A stretch of DNA of 64,000 nt. Origin: Caldanaerobius polysaccharolyticus DSM 13641 (GTDB lineage: Bacteria > Bacillota > Thermoanaerobacteria > Thermoanaerobacterales > Caldanaerobiaceae). The stretch's first letter is position 1. The number at the start of each line of letters is the position of its first letter. Shown piece after piece: positions 60,480 to 64,000 of the stretch. Below the pieces are notes generated by a model. It ran no database searches, was not told where the DNA came from, and saw only the letters and a program-made list of their open reading frames with translations. Both the position numbers and the translations under genes were made by a program. The DNA lies in NCBI RefSeq assembly GCF_000427425.1, contig NZ_KE386494.1, positions 126,376 to 190,375 of the forward strand, given 5' to 3'.

Positions 60480-61547
60480 TTACGATAATATCGAAACCTT
60501 CCTAAGGCCTAGACACATGTGATACAGCAGCCTGGCAAACTTCCCTGCCCTCCTGATCAGATGCCGGGTTGTATTTTTATGTTCGTAGATACAGGCTTTA
60601 GGATCGGATAAATACATAGCTATAAGGCCCTCCACCGCTGTGCGATGCAGCAAGGGGTATTTTAACTCCTCCGCTTTCTTTAATGAGTTTGCCAAAAAAA
60701 ACTCCAGGCGCTGCCGGCATTCATCATCTCCACTATAATAGCTTACAAAGTTCAAATCTCCTTCTTTTAAATCCTCATATAAATCAATATAGTAATCCAG
60801 CAAAATGTGTAAAGCGGAGATCCATGGAAAATAGGCATTCAAAATATTTTTGACCTCATTTTTATTTAAATCCCGCCTCTGGGCTTCTGCTGCAAGCACA
60901 AAAACGCCCAGCGTAGAGCCAGTTGCAGCTGAAAATTCCCATCCATTGATATCCGGGTATTCTCCAATATAAAGCTTAAACCACTGGTTCATTTTCTTTT
61001 CCCTGACACTTGGCAACAGATGTTTGTATACCTGTAAATCCGCGTACAGGCTCGCAAGTTTCAGCATCTCCTCCCTGACCACACAATATGATGGCAAGGA
61101 AGTGACATAATTTCTACATCGATCTACCAGGTAGCTCAGATACCCTCCATCCTCTTTGTAAGCGTAGTATTTATAATAATCTTCTTTCTCGGAATACAGA
61201 TCCAAGGCATCAGTCATGGCTTTGTGCAGCTGTCTAAAAGCCACTTCATCCCATACACCGGCCCTGTCACATAAATTGTCCAGGTAGTCGCTTATAGTCT
61301 GGTACGCAGTTATAAAGCTAATCAATTTTTCCTGGTCCACAAAGGGATAAAGGGCATAAACACATCCGCCAATGCAATGAAACTTCTTTGACTTAATACT
61401 ATTTAAAGCTTGTTTGGACAGCTGGGCATCTGGTATTCTTTTAGCTATTTGCACGAATTTTTTTAGTTCACCGTCAACCTTAGGAAACACCTTAGCGACA
61501 TAATTGTATATTAAATACATCTGATACAATCTTCCTTTTAAATCCAT
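60480..61547 (-). CDS. DUF2600 / YtpB-like large-terpene cyclase
   Basis: 355 residues from ATG 61547 (GGAGGAG 7 nt upstream). Mostly helical. The motif SDYLDNLCDRAG (a DxxDN-type metal site) with an upstream KFHCIGGCVYALYP, and DYYIDLYEDLKEGDLNF later, match YtpB of Bacillus, a tetraprenyl-beta-curcumene synthase that cyclises heptaprenyl diphosphate. It is therefore a probable C35 terpene synthase. In Bacillus such C35 terpenes are found in spores. It converges on a polyprenyl synthase gene. Confidence 0.88.
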   Translation of the reverse strand: MDLKGRLYQMYLIYNYVAKVFPKVDGELKKFVQIAKRIPDAQLSKQALNSIKSKKFHCIGGCVYALYPFVDQEKLISFITAYQTISDYLDNLCDRAGVWDEVAFRQLHKAMTDALDLYSEKEDYYKYYAYKEDGGYLSYLVDRCRNYVTSLPSYCVVREEMLKLASLYADLQVYKHLLPSVREKKMNQWFKLYIGEYPDINGWEFSAATGSTLGVFVLAAEAQRRDLNKNEVKNILNAYFPWISALHILLDYYIDLYEDLKEGDLNFVSYYSGDDECRQRLEFFLANSLKKAEELKYPLLHRTAVEGLIAMYLSDPKACIYEHKNTTRHLIRRAGKFARLLYHMCLGLRKVSILS

Positions 61548-61640
61548 AAAAGCTCTCCTCCACAGTATAGACTCCATGTGTATTATTGACAATTTCTCCT
61601 TCAGTTTTTCAGCAAAATTCTTGCACCCGCAAAAAACCCC

Positions 61641-61669
61641 TTGTCTTTTTGCGAAAAAAATGATAATAT
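61641..61669 (+). promoter_or_regulatory. Possible promoter of glnN
   Basis: TTGTCT, 17-bp spacer, TAATAT. A transcript would start near 61676 and include the hairpins at 61697-61750. The -35 lies inside an inverted repeat CGCAAAAA/TTTTTGCG (61628-61653). Confidence 0.55.
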
Positions 61670-61696
61670 ATAAGACAAATAAAATAATACTGAGTA

Positions 61697-61750
61697 AATG
61701 AAACAAGGGCGTTTCATTATCGGAGAAAAGTGCCCTTGTTTTTGTTTTTA
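61697..61750 (+). promoter_or_regulatory. Attenuator-like leader of glnN: hexaloop hairpin overlapping a terminator
   Basis: Two exclusive structures are visible. A: AATGAAAC (61697-61704), hexaloop AAGGGC, GTTTCATT (61711-61718). B: AAACAAGGGC (61701-61710) with GCCCTTGTTT (61732-61741) followed by TTGTTTTTA, an intrinsic terminator. A uses part of the left arm of B, so forming A would let transcription continue. A hexaloop with A at 1 and G at 4 is the feature bound by ANTAR antiterminators. The usual first hairpin of the pair was not found. Confidence 0.65.
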
Positions 61751-61797
61751 CTTATTTATCCATAATTACATTATATTTTTAAAGGAGAGGGTATTTC

Positions 61798-63897
61798 ATG
61801 TGTCAAAACTCGTTAAGCGAGATTTTTGGGTCTTATGTATTCAATGATTCTGTAATGCGGGAACGGCTCCCAAAAGCCACATACAAGGCTTTGAGGAAGA
61901 CCATAGACGAAGGCCTACCCCTTGACCCTCAGGTGGCAGAAGTGGTGGCCAGCGCCATGAAAGACTGGGCCATAGAAAAAGGCGCCACTCACTTTACACA
62001 CTGGTTTCAACCCTTAACAGGCATTACTGCCGAAAAGCACGATTCCTTTATTTCCCCAACTCCTGAGGGACGAGTGATCATGGAATTTTCCGGTAAAGAG
62101 CTGATCAAGGGTGAACCTGACGCATCTTCTTTCCCTTCAGGAGGTCTCAGGGCTACGTTTGAGGCGCGTGGCTATACGGCATGGGATTGCACGTCACCTG
62201 CATTTGTAAAAGACAACACCTTATACATCCCTACAGCTTTCTGTTCCTATACCGGCGAAGCCCTGGACTTAAAAACCCCTTTGCTGAGGTCCATGGAAGC
62301 CCTGTCAAAGCAAGCGTTAAGGATACTGCGCTTATTTGGCAATACCACTGCTAAAAAAGTAATCACCACAGTAGGGCCTGAACAGGAATACTTCCTCATA
62401 GACAAAAAGATGTACGACAAAAGAAAAGACCTTATACTCACAGGCAGGACTCTCTTTGGCGCAAAATCCCCTAAAGGACAGGAGATGGAAGACCATTACT
62501 TCGCTTCGATTAAAGAGAGAATATCTGCCTACATGAAAGAGCTGGATGAAGAGCTGTGGAAATTGGGCGTTTCTGCTAAGACGAAACACAATGAAGTAGC
62601 GCCATCCCAGCACGAGCTAGCACCTGTATTTACCACCACAAACATAGCTACAGACCACAATCAGCTAACTATGGAATTGATGAAAAAAGTGGCTTTAAGG
62701 CATGGCCTTGTATGCCTTCTCCATGAAAAGCCCTTTGCTGGCGTCAACGGCTCAGGGAAACACATAAATTGGTCCATGAGCACAGATGACGGTCAGAACC
62801 TGTTGGACCCAGGTCACACGCCCCACGAAAACGCTCAGTTTTTAGTATTTCTGTGTGCGGTAATTAAGGCTATAGATGAATACGCAGACTTACTGCGGGT
62901 AGCGGCGGCTACACCGGGAAATGACCACAGGTTAGGTGCTAACGAAGCGCCTCCCGCTATCATATCGGTATTCCTAGGGGAACAGCTAACAGACATCCTG
63001 CACCAGATCGAAAACGGAGGAGCCACTAGCTCCAAGCAAGGCGGGATCTTAAAGATAGGCGTTTCTACATTACCAGCATTGCCTAAAGATACCACTGATA
63101 GGAATAGGACATCGCCCTTCGCTTTTACAGGCAATAAATTCGAGTTCAGGATGGTAGGATCTTCATCGCCTATAGCTACTGCCAACTATATATTGAACAC
63201 CATAGTAGCAGAAGAGCTGTCTCAAATCGCCGATAGGTTGGAAAGGGCCGCTAATTTTGATGAGGAAGTACAAAACATTTTAGAAGAAATTGTTAAAAAC
63301 CACAAGCGGGTAATCTTTAATGGAAATGGGTATTCAGAAGAATGGGTAGAGGAAGCTGAAAAGAGAGGACTGCCCAACATTCGCTCCACTGTGGAAGCTA
63401 TACCCGCCCTTATCGCTGAGAAAAACGTCAAGCTCATGGAAAAACACGGCGTATTAAGCAGGGTTGAACTAGAAGCAAGGTATGAAATAATGCTGGAACA
63501 CTATACAAAGACGATAAATATCGAGGCTTTAACGATGCTGGATATAGCAAAGCGCCAGATCTTGCCAGCAGTTATAAACTTCACCACAAAACTGGCCGAT
63601 TCTATCAATTCCATTAAGGCCACAGGCGTAAACGCGGATATCAGCGCCCAAAGCGACTTGCTTGTAGAGGTATCCTCACTAGCAGCAACCTTTAAAAAGA
63701 ACATAGATGAATTAGAAAAAGCCGTTAACGGCGCATCGGACGTGGAAGGCGATTCTTATAAGTTGGCCTCATATTACAGAGACGTAGTATTTGCAAAGAT
63801 GGGCGATGTAAGGGATGTAGCTGATAAGCTGGAAACCCTCGTGGATAAAGAATTGTGGCCGTTACCTTCCTATTCCGATATGCTGTTCAACGTCTAA
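61798..63897 (+). CDS. glnN: Glutamine synthetase type III
   Basis: 699 residues, the usual GSIII length (types I and II are about 450 or shorter). Motifs: [53 protein letters not shown] (metal Glu), [27 protein letters not shown] and [15 protein letters not shown]. Makes glutamine from glutamate, ammonia and ATP. AAAGGAGAGG lies upstream of the ATG. Leader hairpins suggest control by transcription attenuation. Confidence 0.97.
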   Translation: MCQNSLSEIFGSYVFNDSVMRERLPKATYKALRKTIDEGLPLDPQVAEVVASAMKDWAIEKGATHFTHWFQPLTGITAEKHDSFISPTPEGRVIMEFSGKELIKGEPDASSFPSGGLRATFEARGYTAWDCTSPAFVKDNTLYIPTAFCSYTGEALDLKTPLLRSMEALSKQALRILRLFGNTTAKKVITTVGPEQEYFLIDKKMYDKRKDLILTGRTLFGAKSPKGQEMEDHYFASIKERISAYMKELDEELWKLGVSAKTKHNEVAPSQHELAPVFTTTNIATDHNQLTMELMKKVALRHGLVCLLHEKPFAGVNGSGKHINWSMSTDDGQNLLDPGHTPHENAQFLVFLCAVIKAIDEYADLLRVAAATPGNDHRLGANEAPPAIISVFLGEQLTDILHQIENGGATSSKQGGILKIGVSTLPALPKDTTDRNRTSPFAFTGNKFEFRMVGSSSPIATANYILNTIVAEELSQIADRLERAANFDEEVQNILEEIVKNHKRVIFNGNGYSEEWVEEAEKRGLPNIRSTVEAIPALIAEKNVKLMEKHGVLSRVELEARYEIMLEHYTKTINIEALTMLDIAKRQILPAVINFTTKLADSINSIKATGVNADISAQSDLLVEVSSLAATFKKNIDELEKAVNGASDVEGDSYKLASYYRDVVFAKMGDVRDVADKLETLVDKELWPLPSYSDMLFNV

Positions 63898-63921
63898 TTT
63901 GGACTATAAAAAGAGAGTTGA

Positions 63922-64000
63922 TTTATGAAGTGCACCCCAAATATTAGACAAAAATCAACTAATATTTGGAGGTGCATTTTATTATGGCAAAATACTCTTA
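63922..64000 (+). mobile_element. Left end of an IS3-like insertion sequence (partial)
   Basis: A hairpin TGCACCCCAAATATTAG (63931-63947) with CTAATATTTGGAGGTGCA (63959-63976) includes the ribosome site GGAGG in its right arm; an ATG at 63984 starts MAKYS and runs off the window. This is the arrangement at the left end of IS3/IS150-type elements, whose orfA begins similarly. Only 17 nt of coding sequence are seen, so the family is a tentative call. Confidence 0.5.

Noticed and set aside
61560..61797. Glutamine riboswitch (glnA motif) before glnN
   Set aside because: The conserved core of that motif was not found; the hairpin/terminator overlap fits attenuation better.
53694..64000. cas genes to the right of the CRISPR array
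   Set aside because: All genes there are clearly metabolic or regulatory; no Cas motif was seen.

Overview
The window looks like chromosome of an anaerobic, spore-forming, probably thermophilic Clostridia (Thermoanaerobacterales-like). This rests on an SspI-type small acid-soluble spore protein, a T-box leader, type III glutamine synthetase, strong AGGAGG ribosome binding sites with many TTG/GTG starts, a YtpB-like large-terpene cyclase, a YesM/YesN two-component pair, and a CRISPR repeat ending in ATTGAAAT when read on the minus strand. The species cannot be named from this sequence alone.

Region by region. 1-11.5 kb (all minus): a carbohydrate-use locus with a sugar ABC permease (partial) and its binding lipoprotein, a YesN/YesM two-component system, a GH78 alpha-L-rhamnosidase, a GH3 glycosidase and a 5'-truncated second binding protein. 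A ~46-bp sequence repeats upstream of the two glycosidases. 11.7-18.2 kb (minus): galU followed by an export module (HlyD-type lipoprotein, ABC ATPase, ABC-2 permease, second ATPase, FtsX-like permease). 18.3-26.9 kb: cysK, an HD-domain protein, a nitrilase-family hydrolase, a two-gene 2-hydroxyacyl-CoA-dehydratase-like system whose ATPase activator is fused to one subunit, an MFS carrier, a glyoxalase-fold epimerase and an L,D-transpeptidase. 26.9-31.6 kb is a graveyard of mobile DNA: an inverted-repeat element, a cas3 relic, an IS200 relic, an EF-hand/dockerin-like scrap, and an IS30 element split by an IS110-family element whose transposase is frameshifted.

31.7-47 kb is mostly housekeeping: GNAT, GH18, lgt, tmRNA and smpB; a translationally coupled ogt-HDAC-hydantoinase operon; a Zur-like regulator with a znuACB zinc importer under a palindromic operator; amidohydrolase, tex and tartrate/isocitrate-type dehydrogenase; sspI and a six-repeat glycine-rich protein. 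47.1-49 kb is a second, intact IS110-family element with a nested hairpin in its upstream non-coding end. 49-52.4 kb: an ArsR regulator with a four-domain CoA-disulfide reductase/rhodanese/TusA/DsrE protein, divergent from a DUF503 gene. 52.66-53.69 kb: a 16-repeat CRISPR array with no cas genes beside it. 53.7-54.5 kb has no gene. 54.5-64 kb: ThuA-like and SDR genes, GNAT, a YmaF-like HxH protein, aroF-pheA behind a Phe-type T-box, a polyprenyl diphosphate synthase convergent with a YtpB-like cyclase, and glnN behind an attenuator-like leader. An IS3-like element begins at the right edge.

The observations most worth following are the structured non-coding segments in the two IS110 elements (bridge-RNA candidates), the glnN leader with a hexaloop hairpin overlapping a terminator (ANTAR-type control), the cas3 relic together with a CRISPR array lacking local cas genes, the fused dehydratase/activase pair, and the repeated sequence in the glycoside locus. 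No database search or folding program was run. All family calls come from reading motifs.
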